Source of the DNA: Mesorhizobium sp. WSM2240
GTDB taxonomy: Bacteria > Pseudomonadota > Alphaproteobacteria > Rhizobiales > Rhizobiaceae
Length of the DNA stretch: 64,000 nucleotides
Reading direction: 5' to 3'
Assembly (NCBI RefSeq): GCF_040438645.1
Contig: NZ_CP159253.1
Location: 1-64,000, forward strand
Shown here one piece after another: positions 18,718 through 29,767 of this stretch. The notes below the pieces were generated by a model. That model was not told where the DNA came from and did not search any database. It was given only the letters and a program-made list of their open reading frames with translations. How positions within the stretch are numbered: the first letter of the stretch is position 1; each line of letters opens with the position of its first letter. The translations under genes and the position numbers were made by a program.

Positions 18718-21273
18718 CTAAAGCGTGCGGGTCACCATCTCGACGCGGAAGCACTCGATGACATCGCCGGGGCGCATGTCCTCGTAGTTCTGGAAGGCCA
18801 TGCCGCATTCCTGGCCGGCCGGGACTTCCGATACTTCGTCCTTGAACCGCTTCAGTGTCTTCAACGTGCCCTCGTGGATGACAACGTTGTCGCGGATCAG
18901 GCGGACGCCTGCACCGCGCTCGACCTTCCCTTCGGTGACGCGACAGCCGGCGATCTTGCCGACCCTGGTGATGTCGAAAATCTCGAGGATTTCCGCATTG
19001 CCGATGAAGGTCTCGCGACGCTCCGGCGAGAGAAGGCCCGACATCGCCTGCTTCACGTCATCCACGAGATTGTAGATGATGTTGTAGTAGCGGATCTCGA
19101 TGCCGGCGGCTTCTGCCGCCTGGCGGGCCTGCGGGTTGGCGCGGACGTTGAAGCCGATGACCGCCGCTCCCGACGTCTCGGCGAGCGAGATGTCGCTTTC
19201 GGTGATCGCGCCGGCGCCGGCGTGAACGATGCGCGCCCGCACCTCGTCGGTGCCAAGCTTGTCGAGCGCTGCAACGATAGCTTCGACCGAGCCTTGCACG
19301 TCGCCCTTGATGACGAGCGGGAACTCCTTGAGGCCGCTCGACTGCAACTGCGACATCATCTGCTCGAGCGAGCCGCGCTGGCCGACATGCTTGGCCACTG
19401 CCTTGTCGCGCGCCAGACGCTGGCGATATTCGGTGATCTCGCGGGCGCGCGCCTCATTGTTGACGACTGCGAAACGGTCGCCGGCCTGGGGCGTGCCCTG
19501 GATGCCGAGGATTTCGACCGGCGTCGCCGGCAAGGCTTCTTCGAGATGCTCGCCGCGGTCGGTGACCAGCGCGCGAACGCGGCCCCACTCGCTGCCGGCA
19601 ACCACGATGTCGCCGACCAAGAGCGTGCCGGTCTGCACCAGAACGGTGGCGACCGGGCCACGGCCCTTATCGAGTTTGGCCTCGATAACGACGCCCTCGG
19701 CGGTACGGTCAGGATTGGCCTTCAGGTCGAGAAGCTCCGCCTGCAGCAGGACCGCCTCGAGCAGCTTGTCGAGATTGGTGCCCTTGGTGGCCGAAACCTC
19801 CACGTCCAGCACTTCGCCGCCCATCGATTCCACGAACACTTCATGGCGCAGCAGGTCGGCCCGGATCTTCTGGGGATCGGCCTGCGGTTTGTCGATCTTG
19901 TTGATCGCGACGATGATCGGGACGCCGGCAGCCTTGGCATGGCTGATCGACTCCACGGTTTGCGGCATCACGCTGTCATCGGCAGCGACCACCAGAATGG
20001 CGATGTCGGTGGCCTGCGCGCCGCGGGCGCGCATTGCCGTGAAGGCGGCGTGGCCGGGCGTATCGATGAAGGTGATCTTCTGGCCGTTCTTCTCGACCTG
20101 ATAGGCGCCGATATGCTGAGTGATGCCGCCGGCTTCGCCCGAAACGACATTGGCGTTGCGGATGGCGTCGAGCAGCGAGGTCTTGCCGTGGTCGACATGG
20201 CCCATAATGGTGACGACCGGCGAACGCGGCTTCAGGTCCTCGGGCTTGTCTTCGACATCGAACAGGCCGCCTTCGATATCCGACTCGGCAACGCGTCGAA
20301 CCGTATGGCCGAATTCGGAGGCGATCAGCTCGGCGGTGTCGGCATCGATCACGTCGCCAGGCTTCAATATCTGGCCCTGCTTCATGAAATATTTGACGAC
20401 ATCGACCGCGCGCTCGGACATGCGCTGTGCGAGTTCCTGGATGGTGATGGTTTCGGGCAGCACCACTTCGCGCACGATCTTCTCGCGCGGCTCCTGATGC
20501 ATGGCGCGCTTGAACTTCTCCTGGCGGCGACGCATCGACGAAAGCGAGCGGGCACGCCCATCGCCATCCGAAGTCGCCGTGCTGAGCGTCAGCTTGCCAC
20601 GGCGACGATCTTCCTCGCCCTTGGCCTTGGCGGGACGCGCCACTTCCGGCGTGACGATGCGCTTGATTGGCGCGCCGCGGGCGAGCGCCGGGCTCTTGCT
20701 CTTGGCCTCTGGCTCGTCGTCGAGCGCCAGGTCGGCTTGCGGCGCCCGGCGGCGCGCTTCCTCTTCGGCGCGGCGGCGCGATTCGGCTTCGGCCTGCAGG
20801 CGCGCTTCCTCTTCCGCCTGGCGGCGGGCGGAGGCTTCACGCTCGCGCTTGCGCTGCTCTTCCTCTTCGAGGCGGCGCTTGGCTTCCTCGATGGCGCGCT
20901 GGCGATCCTCGATCTCGCGCGCCTTCGACCCTTCGAGGGCGCGGCGGCGCGCTTCCATCTCGCTGGTGGAAAGCTCGTTCAGGACGATGTGCGGACGCTC
21001 GACCGGTGGTGCCTTCGGCGCTTCTTGCTGTACGGCCGGAGCAGCAGCCGCGGGCGCCGCAGGCTTCGGCTTGAACACCGAGGCCGCCGCGTCCGGCTTG
21101 TCGCCGGGCATCGAGAATTTGCGCTTCTTGGTTTCGACAACGACGGACTTGGTGCGCCCGTGCGAGAAATTCTGGCGCACAGTGCCTTGCTCCAGGCCGG
21201 GCCGCTTCAGCGTCAGGGTCTTTTTGGTGTTGACGCTCAGCGTGTTGTCGTCACCGGTTTTCGTATCGCTCAT
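18718..21273 (-). CDS. infB: Translation initiation factor IF-2
   Basis: IF-2 is the GTPase that delivers initiator tRNA to the 30S subunit and promotes subunit joining. The 851-residue product has a low-complexity charged N-terminal region (about 60-200, Glu/Arg/Ala repeats forming helices), then a GTPase with G1 [12 protein letters not shown] near 358, G3 DTPGHAAF near 404 and G4 NKIDKP near 458. C-terminal beta-barrel domains follow. ATG 21273 overlaps the rnpM stop as ATGA. The repetitive charged region causes long open frames on the opposite strand that are not genes. Confidence 0.98.
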   Translation of the reverse strand: MSDTKTGDDNTLSVNTKKTLTLKRPGLEQGTVRQNFSHGRTKSVVVETKKRKFSMPGDKPDAAASVFKPKPAAPAAAAPAVQQEAPKAPPVERPHIVLNELSTSEMEARRRALEGSKAREIEDRQRAIEEAKRRLEEEEQRKREREASARRQAEEEARLQAEAESRRRAEEEARRRAPQADLALDDEPEAKSKSPALARGAPIKRIVTPEVARPAKAKGEEDRRRGKLTLSTATSDGDGRARSLSSMRRRQEKFKRAMHQEPREKIVREVVLPETITIQELAQRMSERAVDVVKYFMKQGQILKPGDVIDADTAELIASEFGHTVRRVAESDIEGGLFDVEDKPEDLKPRSPVVTIMGHVDHGKTSLLDAIRNANVVSGEAGGITQHIGAYQVEKNGQKITFIDTPGHAAFTAMRARGAQATDIAILVVAADDSVMPQTVESISHAKAAGVPIIVAINKIDKPQADPQKIRADLLRHEVFVESMGGEVLDVEVSATKGTNLDKLLEAVLLQAELLDLKANPDRTAEGVVIEAKLDKGRGPVATVLVQTGTLLVGDIVVAGSEWGRVRALVTDRGEHLEEALPATPVEILGIQGTPQAGDRFAVVNNEARAREITEYRQRLARDKAVAKHVGQRGSLEQMMSQLQSSGLKEFPLVIKGDVQGSVEAIVAALDKLGTDEVRARIVHAGAGAITESDISLAETSGAAVIGFNVRANPQARQAAEAAGIEIRYYNIIYNLVDDVKQAMSGLLSPERRETFIGNAEILEIFDITRVGKIAGCRVTEGKVERGAGVRLIRDNVVIHEGTLKTLKRFKDEVSEVPAGQECGMAFQNYEDMRPGDVIECFRVEMVTRTL

Positions 21274-21920
21274 TCCATATCCTCTGCGGCTTCATCTTCG
21301 TCAGCAATTGCCGCAAACATTGCCCGGTCATCCGGGGATCCGCCCCGGTATCGGTCAAGCGCAACCATGCGCTTCAGCACCGCTTTTCCCGCGTCTTGCG
21401 CGAGAACGGCAGCATGTATCACATTTGTACCCCCCAATGCCAAACTCAAATCGGCTTCCGAAAAAAGTTTATAGGCATGGATATGGGGTCCGCCGGCATA
21501 GGCGGTCGCCCGCCTGGCCTGAGTGATCTTGCGCAATCCGTCCGGCGACGCCTCTTCGGCATGCAGCACGAGCAGGGCTTCGCCGCTGCGCACAACGCTC
21601 TCGACCTTTGTCGCTCCCAATGCGACGCCGCCGGCCTTGCGCGCCAGACCAAGTGCGCCGAGCGCCGATTTGGCGAGCAACGTGTCGATCGTCGCTCCAA
21701 GATCCGGCGGAACGGCCACCTCTTTCCTGAAGGCTCGGGAAAACAGGTTCTTGGCCGCGGCCTTCTCTATATGTAGGCGCTCGCCCGTGACCCAGCAACC
21801 GCGGCCGGGCAGGTTTCTTTTCAGATCGGGAACGACGGCGCCGTCCGGCCCGACGACGAAACGGATCAGCTCATCCGGATCGGCGCTGTTGCGCGTGACG
21901 ATGCAGGTGCGATCGTTCAT
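21270..21920 (-). CDS. RNA-binding protein of the YlxR/RnpM family with an L7Ae-like domain
   Basis: Residues about 1-85 match YlxR (RnpM; DUF448), with [21 protein letters not shown] and [17 protein letters not shown]. Residues about 90-190 resemble an L7Ae/L30e-type RNA-binding domain, with [20 protein letters not shown] and a final [13 protein letters not shown]. In Bacillus the first domain modulates RNase P. Fusion of the two is common in alphaproteobacteria. ATG 21920 (216 residues) has a GGACGAG site; TTG 21929 would add three residues. The gene is coupled to infB by ATGA overlap and follows nusA by 38 bases. Confidence 0.88.
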   Translation of the reverse strand: MNDRTCIVTRNSADPDELIRFVVGPDGAVVPDLKRNLPGRGCWVTGERLHIEKAAAKNLFSRAFRKEVAVPPDLGATIDTLLAKSALGALGLARKAGGVALGATKVESVVRSGEALLVLHAEEASPDGLRKITQARRATAYAGGPHIHAYKLFSEADLSLALGGTNVIHAAVLAQDAGKAVLKRMVALDRYRGGSPDDRAMFAAIADEDEAAEDME

Positions 21921-21958
21921 CTCGTCCAAGGGCGGCTCGTGTGCGATGCGCGTTCACC

Positions 21959-23554
21959 TCACTCACCGGCGGCAAGATCGGCCGCTTCTTCTTCGCCGGC
22001 CGCTTCCTCTTCGGTAATCCAGCCGGCCTTGAGGCGAGCTGCCATCACCATCTGCTCAGCGTCCGCCCTGGAAATCGAGTGATTGGCCAGAACGCCGGGG
22101 AAGAACTTGGTCTCGCCGTCCTTGCGCTCCTTCCAACCGACCAGATCGTCGACAGCGTAGCCGGCGAAATCCTCGATCGACTTCACGCCGTCCTCGCCGA
22201 GCGTCACCATCATGGCGGTGGTGATGCCGGGGATTTCGCGCAACTCGTCCAGAACGCCCAGAGCGCGGCGCTTTTCGTCATGCTCCGCTTCGATCTTGGC
22301 GAGATAGTCCTTGGCGCGCGCCTGGATTTCGGTTGCCGTGTCTTCGTCGAAGCCATCGATCGAGGCAATCTCGTCCTGGTCGACGAAGGCCACTTCCTCG
22401 ACGCTGGTAAAACCTTCGGAGGCCAGTACCTGGCCGACCATTTCGTCGACGTCCAGCGCTTCCATGAACAGCGTCGAACGCTCGACGAATTCCTTCTGGC
22501 GGCGTTCGGACTCCTCCTGCTCGGTCAGAATGTCGATGTCCCAGCCGGTCAGTTGCGAAGCCAGGCGCACATTCTGGCCGCGGCGGCCGATGGCCAGCGA
22601 AAGCTGGTCGTCCGGCACCACCACCTCGATGCGCTCGGCGTCCTCGTCGAGGACGACCTTGGCGACCTCGGCCGGCTGCAGCGCATTGACGATGAAGGAG
22701 GCGGCCGAAGGCGACCACGGAATAATGTCGATCTTTTCGCCCTGCAGCTCGGCCACAACCGCCTGGACGCGCGAGCCGCGCATGCCGACGCAGGCGCCGA
22801 CCGGGTCGATTGACGAATCGCGCGATATCACGGCGATCTTGGCGCGCGAACCCGGATCGCGGGCGACCGACTTGATCTCGATGATGCCGTCATAGATTTC
22901 CGGCACTTCCATGGTGAAGAGCTTCGCCATGAACTGCGGATGGGTGCGCGACAGGAAGATCTGCGGACCGCGCTGTTCGCGGCGTACGTCGTACACATAG
23001 GCGCGGACACGATCGCCATATTTATAGTTTTCGCGGGGGATCAATTCGTCGCGGCGGATAATCGCCTCGCCGCGGCCGAGATCGACGATGACGTTGCCGT
23101 ATTCGACGCGCTTGACGGTACCATTGAGGATCTCGCCGATGCGGTCCTTGTACTCGTCATACTGGCGGTCGCGCTCGGCCTCGCGAACCTTCTGCACGAT
23201 GACCTGCTTGGCCGACTGGGCGGCGATACGGCCGAAATCCATCGGTGGCAGCTGCTCGGCGATGAAGTCGCCGACCTGCGCGTCGGGATTGCGCTCGCGC
23301 GCCGAGGACAGCGCGATCTGCGTGGCGTAGTCTTCGACGTTTTCAACGACTTCCATCAGCCGCTGCAGCTTCATCTCGCCGGTATTCGGGTTGATGTCTG
23401 CGCGGATATTGGTTTCCTGGCCGTAGCGCGAGCGTGCGGCCTTCTGGATCGCATCGGCCATGGCCGCGATCACTATCGATTTGTCGATAGACTTCTCACG
23501 CGCGACCGCATCGGCGATCTGCAGCAGTTCAAGCCTGTTCGCACTGACTACCAT
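21959..23554 (-). CDS. nusA: Transcription termination/antitermination factor NusA
   Basis: NusA binds RNA polymerase and nascent RNA and tunes pausing, termination and antitermination. The 531-residue product has the N-terminal polymerase-binding domain (about 1-125), an S1 domain ([22 protein letters not shown] near 135), and two KH domains around [15 protein letters not shown] (near 255) and [19 protein letters not shown] (near 320). C-terminal helix-hairpin-helix repeats and an acidic tail follow. ATG 23554 gives [17 protein letters not shown], the family start; the frame runs 18 codons further upstream into rimP's end. Confidence 0.97.
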   Translation of the reverse strand: MVVSANRLELLQIADAVAREKSIDKSIVIAAMADAIQKAARSRYGQETNIRADINPNTGEMKLQRLMEVVENVEDYATQIALSSARERNPDAQVGDFIAEQLPPMDFGRIAAQSAKQVIVQKVREAERDRQYDEYKDRIGEILNGTVKRVEYGNVIVDLGRGEAIIRRDELIPRENYKYGDRVRAYVYDVRREQRGPQIFLSRTHPQFMAKLFTMEVPEIYDGIIEIKSVARDPGSRAKIAVISRDSSIDPVGACVGMRGSRVQAVVAELQGEKIDIIPWSPSAASFIVNALQPAEVAKVVLDEDAERIEVVVPDDQLSLAIGRRGQNVRLASQLTGWDIDILTEQEESERRQKEFVERSTLFMEALDVDEMVGQVLASEGFTSVEEVAFVDQDEIASIDGFDEDTATEIQARAKDYLAKIEAEHDEKRRALGVLDELREIPGITTAMMVTLGEDGVKSIEDFAGYAVDDLVGWKERKDGETKFFPGVLANHSISRADAEQMVMAARLKAGWITEEEAAGEEEAADLAAGE

Positions 23555-23604
23555 TTTCGTCTCCCGGAACAATGCCGGCGGATCTTTTCCGCGCGGCTGC
23601 TCAA

Positions 23605-24234
23605 TCAATCTTCGGTTTCGTTCTGTTCTTCCTGGTCGTCATCGGGTTCGCCGCGACGTTTCCTGGCTTCCTTGCGCGCCTTGTTGTCCTTCGACAACGC
23701 GTCGCGGATGAGATCGTCGGTCAGGATCAACCGCGCCTCGGCGATCGCCTCGAACGGCACGCGGACGCTCGGTTCCTCGCCATAGGCCGCCTGGTCGCGC
23801 TCGATGAGGACCCCATTCTCGTCGGCCGACGCGATCTTGCCGCGAAAGCGCTTGCGATCGGCGACCAGGATCGATGTCTCCATCTTGACGAGATGGCCGG
23901 TCCACGCGGCGAAATCGGATTTGCGGACCAGCGGACGGTCGATGCCCGGCGACGACACTTCTAGATGATAGGCCTTGTCGATCGGATCGTCGACATCGAG
24001 CGCCGGCGACACCGCGCGGCTGACCTCCTCGCAATCCTCGACGGTCATGGTGCCGTCCTCGCGTTCGGCCATGATCTGCAGGGTCAGGCCGTTCTGGCCG
24101 GACAGGCGCACGCGCACCAGGCGGAAGCCGATGGCGCGCAGCACCGGCTGGATGATCGACGCCACGCGCGCATCGATGCCGCTCTCGCGGATGATGCGGT
24201 CGTCGCCGATGCCTTCGCCTGTGGTTTCGCTCAT
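23605..24234 (-). CDS. rimP: Ribosome maturation factor RimP
   Basis: RimP assists 30S assembly. The 209-residue product has the N-terminal alpha/beta domain with [15 protein letters not shown] (about 34-48), the conserved [19 protein letters not shown] and [20 protein letters not shown] (about 67-112), a C-terminal SH3-like barrel and a charged tail. ATG 24234 is chosen because homology begins there; the longer frame would read back through the terminator hairpin. It opens the long minus-strand translation operon; nusA follows after 50 bases. Confidence 0.95.
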   Translation of the reverse strand: MSETTGEGIGDDRIIRESGIDARVASIIQPVLRAIGFRLVRVRLSGQNGLTLQIMAEREDGTMTVEDCEEVSRAVSPALDVDDPIDKAYHLEVSSPGIDRPLVRKSDFAAWTGHLVKMETSILVADRKRFRGKIASADENGVLIERDQAAYGEEPSVRVPFEAIAEARLILTDDLIRDALSKDNKARKEARKRRGEPDDDQEEQNETED

Positions 24235-24255
24235 ACCGTCTCCGGGCGGTCCAGG

Positions 24256-24290
24256 TAACAAAAAAGAGCGGGACCGGGTGGACCCACTCT
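24256..24290 (-). terminator. Intrinsic terminator in the rimP leader (attenuator)
   Basis: Read on the minus strand, AGAGTGGG (24290-24283) pairs with CCCGCTCT (24272-24265), with one G-U pair and a 10-base loop, and is followed at once by TTTTTTGTT. This is a textbook Rho-independent terminator, 31 bases before the rimP start and before any other minus-strand gene. An overlapping pairing (GGGTCCACCC) could act as an alternative fold. Alphaproteobacterial rimP operons are known to carry a predicted attenuator called the rimP leader, and this fits it. Confidence 0.8.
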
Positions 24291-24501
24291 CCGTCATACC
24301 GACCAAGAATTTGATGCCGATATAGTCCCATCGGGAGTCATTTGCAAGAGTTGACGGATACCGCCAGACGATCTCGACGGAGAAACCCTCAAGCGATGCA
24401 CCAATGCGCCTGCCGCATGACTGCGTTGCAGTCGCCGGCCTGACAAACCGTCCGGCAAGCGCCTATCTATGCTGCATCGCACAATGCGAAAGGAACACAG
24501 C

Positions 24502-24666
24502 ATGTCATACCGTCAACAGCGCGCGCGACTGGGTGAACTGTTCACCGTCTTCGGCAACGCCATTGCGGCCGCATCCGCGGTCTCGCACGGCCGCCAGCCC
24601 GCAGCGGGCGATCTTCGCGGTCTCGGGATCGATCCCGAGCAGTTCCGCCGGATCAGCCGCTTCTAA
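24502..24666 (+). CDS. Small conserved-looking protein, 54 residues
   Basis: A short protein starting at ATG 24502 with AAAGGA 7 bases upstream and no signal peptide. It has a mildly hydrophobic, alanine-rich middle (ELFTVFGNAIAAASAV) and ends LRGLGIDPEQFRRISRF. The ending recalls the tails of DUF1127-type small proteins of rhizobia, but the arginine-rich start of that family is missing. The strong ribosome site, clean codon usage and position on the opposite strand to the rimP and tct operons support a real gene. Function unknown. Confidence 0.6.
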   Translation: MSYRQQRARLGELFTVFGNAIAAASAVSHGRQPAAGDLRGLGIDPEQFRRISRF

Positions 24667-24705
24667 ACTTATCCGAGCGGCCCAATCCGCGGGCCGCGGA
24701 AGGTA

Positions 24706-26223
24706 TCAATCCTCATCGCCGGCCAGTTGCGACAGAACCTTGCCCTTTCCACGCGCCCGCAGGATCATCGGCAGGATGACGGCGGTTGCGGCCAGGGCAA
24801 GCAGGACGATGGCGATTGGGGAAGCGACGAGAACGGTCAGGTCGCCTTGGCTGATCGCAAGCGCGCGGCGCAATTGCTGTTCGGCCATCGGGCCGAGTAT
24901 CAGCCCGACGACCACCGGCGCGATCGGATAGCCGAAGCGCCTCAGCCCATATCCCATAAGACCGAACACCAGCAGCATGCCGAGTTCGAAGCTCGACGGG
25001 TTGGCTCCGATCGTGCCGAGCGTGGCGAACATCAGGATTCCGGCGTAAAGCCAATGAGTCGGGATAGACAGCAACCTGACCCACAGCCCTATCAGCGGCA
25101 AATTCAGCACCACAAGCATGAAGTTTGCGACCAGCAGACTGGCGATCAGGCCCCAGACAAGCTGCGGACTATTTGCAAAGAGCAGCGGCCCCGGCTGCAG
25201 GCCGAATTGCTGGAACCCCGCAAGCATGATTGCCGCCGTCGCGGTTGTCGGCAAGCCGAGCGTCAGCAACGGCACTAGCGTGCCGGCGGCAGACGCATTG
25301 TTTGCCGCCTCCGGCCCAGCGACGCCCTCAATGGCGCCATGGCCAAATTCCTCAGGCTTAGCGGTAAGCTGCTTTTCCATCGAATAGGAAAGGAAGGTGC
25401 CGATTTCAGCGCCGCCAGCCGGCATCGCCCCGATTGGAAAGCCGATAGCGGTGCCGCGCAGCCAAGGCTTCCATGAACGCGCCCAGTCCTCGCGGTTCAT
25501 CCACACCGAGCCTTTCACCGGTTCAATCTTCTGTTCGCGGGCACTCTTGGTAGCCGCCACGCTCAATGCTTCTCCGACCGCAAACAACGCGACTGCCAGC
25601 GTCGTCACCTCGATGCCGTCCAAAAGGTCGGGAATTCCGAACGCCAGCCGGGCCTGTCCGGTCTGGAGGTCGATGCCGATCAGTCCCAGCGTCAGACCAA
25701 TAGCCAGCGCCGTAAGTCCACGCAGCGCCGAATCGCCGAAAGCCGCCGAGACGGTCATGAAGGCAAGCACCATCAGCGCGAAATATTCAGCCGGCCCGAA
25801 CGACAGCGCGATGCTGACGATCCAGGGCGCGATGAAAGCCAGGCCGAGCGTGGCAATGAGCCCGGCGATAAAGGATCCAATCGCCGCCGTCGCAAGTGCT
25901 GGCCCACCACGTCCCGCCCTGGCCATTTTGTTGCCTTCGAGCGCAGTGACGATCGAAGCGCTTTCGCCCGGAGTATTAAGGAGGATCGACGTCGTCGAAC
26001 CGCCATACATGCCGCCGTAATAGATGCCGGCGAACATGATCAGCGAACCCGCCGGATCCAGCTTGTAGGTGACGGGGAGCAGCAGCGCCACGGTGAGCGC
26101 AGGCCCGATGCCCGGCAACACGCCGACTGCGGTGCCAAGCGTCACGCCGACCAGTGCGTAAAACAGATTGATGGGCTCGAGAGCGACGAGCAGACCTTGC
26201 GCGAGCAGACCGAAAGTATCCAT
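24706..26223 (-). CDS. tctA: Tripartite tricarboxylate transporter, large membrane subunit TctA
   Basis: TctA is the 12-helix permease of the sodium-coupled TTT family that takes up citrate-like di- and tricarboxylates with TctB and the binding protein TctC. The 505-residue product has the hallmark [19 protein letters not shown] (about 24-42), [20 protein letters not shown] near 70-90 and the second glycine-rich [22 protein letters not shown] near 320. ATG 26223 is preferred over the ATG four codons upstream. It closes the tctC-tctB-tctA operon. The substrate is not fixed by sequence. Confidence 0.93.
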   Translation of the reverse strand: MDTFGLLAQGLLVALEPINLFYALVGVTLGTAVGVLPGIGPALTVALLLPVTYKLDPAGSLIMFAGIYYGGMYGGSTTSILLNTPGESASIVTALEGNKMARAGRGGPALATAAIGSFIAGLIATLGLAFIAPWIVSIALSFGPAEYFALMVLAFMTVSAAFGDSALRGLTALAIGLTLGLIGIDLQTGQARLAFGIPDLLDGIEVTTLAVALFAVGEALSVAATKSAREQKIEPVKGSVWMNREDWARSWKPWLRGTAIGFPIGAMPAGGAEIGTFLSYSMEKQLTAKPEEFGHGAIEGVAGPEAANNASAAGTLVPLLTLGLPTTATAAIMLAGFQQFGLQPGPLLFANSPQLVWGLIASLLVANFMLVVLNLPLIGLWVRLLSIPTHWLYAGILMFATLGTIGANPSSFELGMLLVFGLMGYGLRRFGYPIAPVVVGLILGPMAEQQLRRALAISQGDLTVLVASPIAIVLLALAATAVILPMILRARGKGKVLSQLAGDED

Positions 26224-26241
26224 GCCTTCGTCCAACCTCGC

Positions 26242-26727
26242 CTAAAAAATGCGCTCAAGGGGACCGGCGGGCAGAGCAAGCTGCAGGCCTTTTGCGAAGA
26301 CGAGCCAGATCGCCAAGGCAAGGACAATGCCGAGCGGAACCGTCATCCACAGCGGACCCTTGCCAAAACCACGCGCGGTGGCGGCAAAAAGCAGGCCGGT
26401 GGCGATGGAGAAGCCGACCGTTTTCAGGAGCAGCATCTGCGCGGCCAAACCTCCGACGATCCAGAGCATGGGCGGCAGGTTCTGCTCCTCACGCTCAGGA
26501 AAATCGCCGCGTATCGCCTCGTATGCCGTGCAGACAGCGAGCACGAACAGGCCGACTGCGATCACATACGGAAAAGTCGTTGGGCCGACGCGCGCGTAGG
26601 TAGCCGCGCCGCCCGTGGTGGCGGTGCTCCAGGCCACCACGGCCGCGACTACGGCCAAGATGGCGGCGATGACAAGCGCCGCCCGATCCGGGCGGCGCTC
26701 CTGACGTGGCTCTCCGCCCAGGCTCAT
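26242..26727 (-). CDS. tctB: Tripartite tricarboxylate transporter, small membrane subunit TctB
   Basis: A 161-residue membrane protein with four predicted helices (about 19-37, 60-77, 92-112 and 120-150), as expected for TctB, which partners TctA. TctB sequences are poorly conserved; identity rests on size, topology and position between tctC and tctA. Its ATG overlaps the tctC stop as ATGA, and tctA begins 18 bases after its end. Confidence 0.9.
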   Translation of the reverse strand: MSLGGEPRQERRPDRAALVIAAILAVVAAVVAWSTATTGGAATYARVGPTTFPYVIAVGLFVLAVCTAYEAIRGDFPEREEQNLPPMLWIVGGLAAQMLLLKTVGFSIATGLLFAATARGFGKGPLWMTVPLGIVLALAIWLVFAKGLQLALPAGPLERIF

Positions 26728-27668
26728 TTGACCAGGCCGATGTCTTTCAGGATGGCCGAAGTCGCTTCGATGTCCTTGGCAAGCTGGGCCTTGAACTCGT
26801 CACCGGCGAGATAGGTGTTCGCCCAACCCTTGTCGGCGAGAATTTTCTTCCAGGATTCCGACATCACCATCTTCTCTATATCGGCGTTGATGGCGGCCTT
26901 CTGCTCGTCCGTGATGCCGGGAGCGGCCGCGACCATGCGCCAGTTCTGGATCGACACGTCGACGCCGCTCTCCTTGAAGGTCGGTGCGTCGATGCCTTCA
27001 ACCCTCTCGTCGCTCGAAATGCCGATGATGCGTAGCGCGCCGGCCTCGATCTGCGAGGCGAATTCGCCGTAGCCAGAAATGCCGACCGTAACCTGGCCGC
27101 CGAGAATGGCCGCAAGCGCTTCGCCGCCGCCGGAGAAGGCGATGTAGTTGACCTTGGTCGGGTCTACGCCGACAGCTTTGGCGATCAGCCCAGCCGTGAT
27201 GTGGTCGGTGCCGCCAGCCGAACCACCGCCCCACGACACCGCGCCGGGATCGGCCTTCAGCTTTTCTACCAGCCCGGCCATGTCCTGGATGTCGGACGCC
27301 GCCGGAACCACGATAGCTTCGTATTCGCCGGTCAGGCGGGCGATCGGCGTTACCTGTTCGAGGGTCACCGGAGAGGCGTTGGTTAGGATCGCGCCGACCA
27401 TGACGTAACCGCCGACGATCAGTTGCGACGGGTCGCCACTGGCCTGGTTGACGAACTGGGCAAGCCCGATCGTGCCGCCTGCGCCGGGGACGTTGATCAC
27501 CTGCACGTTGCCGGAGATATTCTCGTCCTGTAGCGCTGTCTGCATGGCGCGCGCAGTCTGGTCCCAACCGCCGCCGGGAGCCGCCGGCGCCATGATCTTA
27601 TAGTCGGCCGCATGAGCCGGCAGCGCTAGAAAAGCGCCGAGCACGGACGCGAGTACGAAATGTTTCAC
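26724..27668 (-). CDS. tctC: Tripartite tricarboxylate transporter substrate-binding protein TctC
   Basis: A 314-residue periplasmic binding protein with a cleavable signal (about 1-20, ending AHAAD). It shows TTT features: [17 protein letters not shown] (about 27-43), [15 protein letters not shown] (near 59-73) and [18 protein letters not shown] (near 143-160). The start is GTG 27668 with AGGAGGAAA upstream. Bug-type receptors of this family bind carboxylates, amides or aromatic acids, so the ligand is open. It is the first gene of the tct operon. Confidence 0.93.
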   Translation of the reverse strand: MKHFVLASVLGAFLALPAHAADYKIMAPAAPGGGWDQTARAMQTALQDENISGNVQVINVPGAGGTIGLAQFVNQASGDPSQLIVGGYVMVGAILTNASPVTLEQVTPIARLTGEYEAIVVPAASDIQDMAGLVEKLKADPGAVSWGGGSAGGTDHITAGLIAKAVGVDPTKVNYIAFSGGGEALAAILGGQVTVGISGYGEFASQIEAGALRIIGISSDERVEGIDAPTFKESGVDVSIQNWRMVAAAPGITDEQKAAINADIEKMVMSESWKKILADKGWANTYLAGDEFKAQLAKDIEATSAILKDIGLVK

Positions 27669-27944
27669 TGAGTTTCCTCCTTCTGTTCGCCTGCCTTCGA
27701 AGAGACAGCGTCATTGTGGCTATCGCGCCGGAGTGCACGGCAAGCGCCGACGCTCCTCGCTTCCGGTTTGGAAGCCTCGTACCGCCCCGCGCTGGCTTGC
27801 GAAGCCAGACGATGCGTCGAGGAAAAGAGCTTGAAGTCCTCCCAAACTTCTCAAGGTCTGGTCGCCTCCGGCAACCGACCGGGCATCACATCACCACACC
27901 AACCTGTCATCAGGCTGACACCTCGCCAGCATCTTGTCAGGTCG
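27669..27944. other. Intergenic region upstream of tctC
   Basis: This 276-base stretch separates tctC from the end of the iron-type binding protein gene; both genes are on the minus strand. It must hold the tct promoter. No coding potential, tRNA or clear terminator was found. Short complementary words such as CTGACA and TGTCAG (27907-27946 area) could form a weak stem after the binding protein gene. Confidence 0.3.
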
Positions 27945-29012
27945 CTACTTACCCCGCAAGGCGTCGTTCCAGCGCTTGATCAGCCGGGTGCGCTTGACCT
28001 GGTCGAGATAAACCATCAGCCCGGGACTGACCGGCACCGGGCGCAATTGCGCGCCGAGATTGGCCTGCATGGTGTTTGCCGTGTTCTCGCCCGAAACGTC
28101 GGGATTGACGGCGGCGATCTGCAACTCCCGAGCCATTACCGCCTGGCCTTCCGCCGACATAAAATATTCGAGATATTTGCGGCCGAGATCGGGAGACCGC
28201 GCCGCAGCCGGAACCAGCCCGATCCGCGACATGACAACGGTGTAGTCCCTGGGCAGCACGATGCCGACATCCGGATCGCGTGACGCCCAGTCGGCTGCGT
28301 AGGAGCCGAGTATGTTGTAGCCCAGGACAAACCGGCCGTCGGCAATGCGCTCGAGAATCGCGGAACTGGTCGAATAGAGTTTGACGCCGGCAGCGCCCAT
28401 CGCCCCGATTACCGACCAGATGTCGTCGAACTGCTCCTGATCGCGCGACATGAACATGAAGCCGACGCCAGAGCGTTCTATGTCGTAGGTGGCAATGCGG
28501 CCGAAGACCGCGTCGCCCTGGGCTTCCAGGAAATCCACGAACTGACGCCGCGTCGCCGGTGGCGCGGCGTGCCTGAAGCTTGGCTTGTGATAAACAAACA
28601 CTGCCGGTTCAAAGGTCAGCGCATAGGCGGTGTTGCGCCAGTTGGCCCAGCGCGGCCAGCGAGCGCTCATCGGCAGATCGCTCCGCTGGGCATAGCCGTC
28701 GTTGGCGAGCTTGACCTGCAGGTCCATGGCCGAGGAGAACGCAATGTCGGCCGTTTCGCCTTGGCCATCGGTTTCGGCGACGATGCGGTCGTAGATGTCG
28801 ACGGTCAGCAGGTCTTCATAGCGCACCGCGATCGCCGGATTGGCTCGCTGGAAGCCTTTGATCATCGCCTCCGCCAGCGGTGCGTCTAGCGATGAATAGA
28901 CAGTAAGCGTGCGCGCTTCAGGGTCGCCATTGACGGCGGGAAACCGCGCGACATCCGCATATGCGGGACCGGGGCCGACTAGCAGAAATACGATGAGAGC
29001 GTGAAGCCGCAT
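27945..29012 (-). CDS. Extracellular solute-binding protein, AfuA/iron-type
   Basis: A 355-residue exported binding protein of the COG1840-like group. The signal peptide MRLHALIVFLLVGPGPAYA gives a mature start near residue 20. LTVYSSLDAPLAEAMIKGF (about 35-53) and a late SAEGQAVMARELQIAAVNPDV are typical. An upstream ATG at 29033 would lengthen the N-terminus by seven residues. No permease or ATPase gene accompanies it. Instead it is divergent, with an 80-base gap, from a TctD/TctE-type two-component system, so it may serve as a sensor partner rather than a transporter part. Confidence 0.82.
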   Translation of the reverse strand: MRLHALIVFLLVGPGPAYADVARFPAVNGDPEARTLTVYSSLDAPLAEAMIKGFQRANPAIAVRYEDLLTVDIYDRIVAETDGQGETADIAFSSAMDLQVKLANDGYAQRSDLPMSARWPRWANWRNTAYALTFEPAVFVYHKPSFRHAAPPATRRQFVDFLEAQGDAVFGRIATYDIERSGVGFMFMSRDQEQFDDIWSVIGAMGAAGVKLYSTSSAILERIADGRFVLGYNILGSYAADWASRDPDVGIVLPRDYTVVMSRIGLVPAAARSPDLGRKYLEYFMSAEGQAVMARELQIAAVNPDVSGENTANTMQANLGAQLRPVPVSPGLMVYLDQVKRTRLIKRWNDALRGK

Positions 29013-29092
29013 AGTCAGCCGACCATGCCGCATGCCGGCAGTGTTCACAAGTTCGGGCTGCGGTTCTAGGATGATGCGCGATAGGGGGGCCC

Positions 29093-29767
29093 TTGCGCAT
29101 ATTGGTCGTCGAAGACAATGCCACGCTGGCAAACGGCCTGGCCGCTGTGCTGAAAGGCAGCGGCTATGCGGTCGATATTGTCGGCGACGGGGCGTCGGCG
29201 ATCGCGGTTTTGGCGACGGAGCGCTTCGATCTCGTCATCCTCGACCTCAATCTGCCGGAGCATGACGGGCTGGAGGTGCTGCGCATCATGCGGGCGCGCC
29301 AGCACGACGCCAGCGTGCTCATCCTGTCGGCCCGCGGCGCGTCGGACGACCGGGTCAAGGGGCTCAATCTCGGCGCCGACGATTATATGGCCAAGCCGTT
29401 CGACGTTGGGGAACTTGAAGCGCGGGTGCGCGCGCTGCTCAGGCGGCAAGCCGGCCAGAAGTCCGCGACGGTATCGTTCGGCGAGGTCTCGCTCGACCTC
29501 AACTCGCGCACCTTCTCGGCGGCTGGTGTCGCCATCGACATACCGGCTCGCGAAATCAGCCTGCTGGAGACGCTGTTCATGCGCGCCGGCAAGGTGGTGG
29601 CGAAGCAGTCGATCATCGAATCGCTTGCCGGCTTCGACGAGGATCTGAGCGCCAATGCAATCGAGCAGTACGTCAGCCGGCTGCGCAAGAGGCTGGCGCC
29701 ACATGGCCTGACCGTCCGCACCGCGCGCGGCATCGGCTATTATCTCGAAAAGACCCAAGCCTCGTGA
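29093..29767 (+). CDS. OmpR-type response regulator (TctD-like)
   Basis: A 224-residue two-domain regulator. The receiver has the phospho-acceptor Asp51 in LVILDLNLPEHDG, acidic residues in VVEDN near 7-9 and the conserved Lys in MAKPFDVGEL near 101. The C-terminal OmpR/PhoB winged helix spans about 125-220. The start is TTG 29093 preceded by AGGGGGGC. It overlaps the sensor kinase start by 4 bases. TctD-like proteins control tct carboxylate transporters, and one lies 1.4 kb away. Confidence 0.92.
   Translation: MRILVVEDNATLANGLAAVLKGSGYAVDIVGDGASAIAVLATERFDLVILDLNLPEHDGLEVLRIMRARQHDASVLILSARGASDDRVKGLNLGADDYMAKPFDVGELEARVRALLRRQAGQKSATVSFGEVSLDLNSRTFSAAGVAIDIPAREISLLETLFMRAGKVVAKQSIIESLAGFDEDLSANAIEQYVSRLRKRLAPHGLTVRTARGIGYYLEKTQAS

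Noticed and set aside
18700..21474. Open frame of 924 codons on the plus strand opposite infB
   Set aside because: It mirrors the GC-rich, charged repeat codons of infB, has no recognisable domain and covers a certain essential gene.
27714..28283. Plus-strand open frames in the gap before tctC and over the binding protein gene
   Set aside because: No ribosome site or domain; most of the length is antisense to the binding protein.
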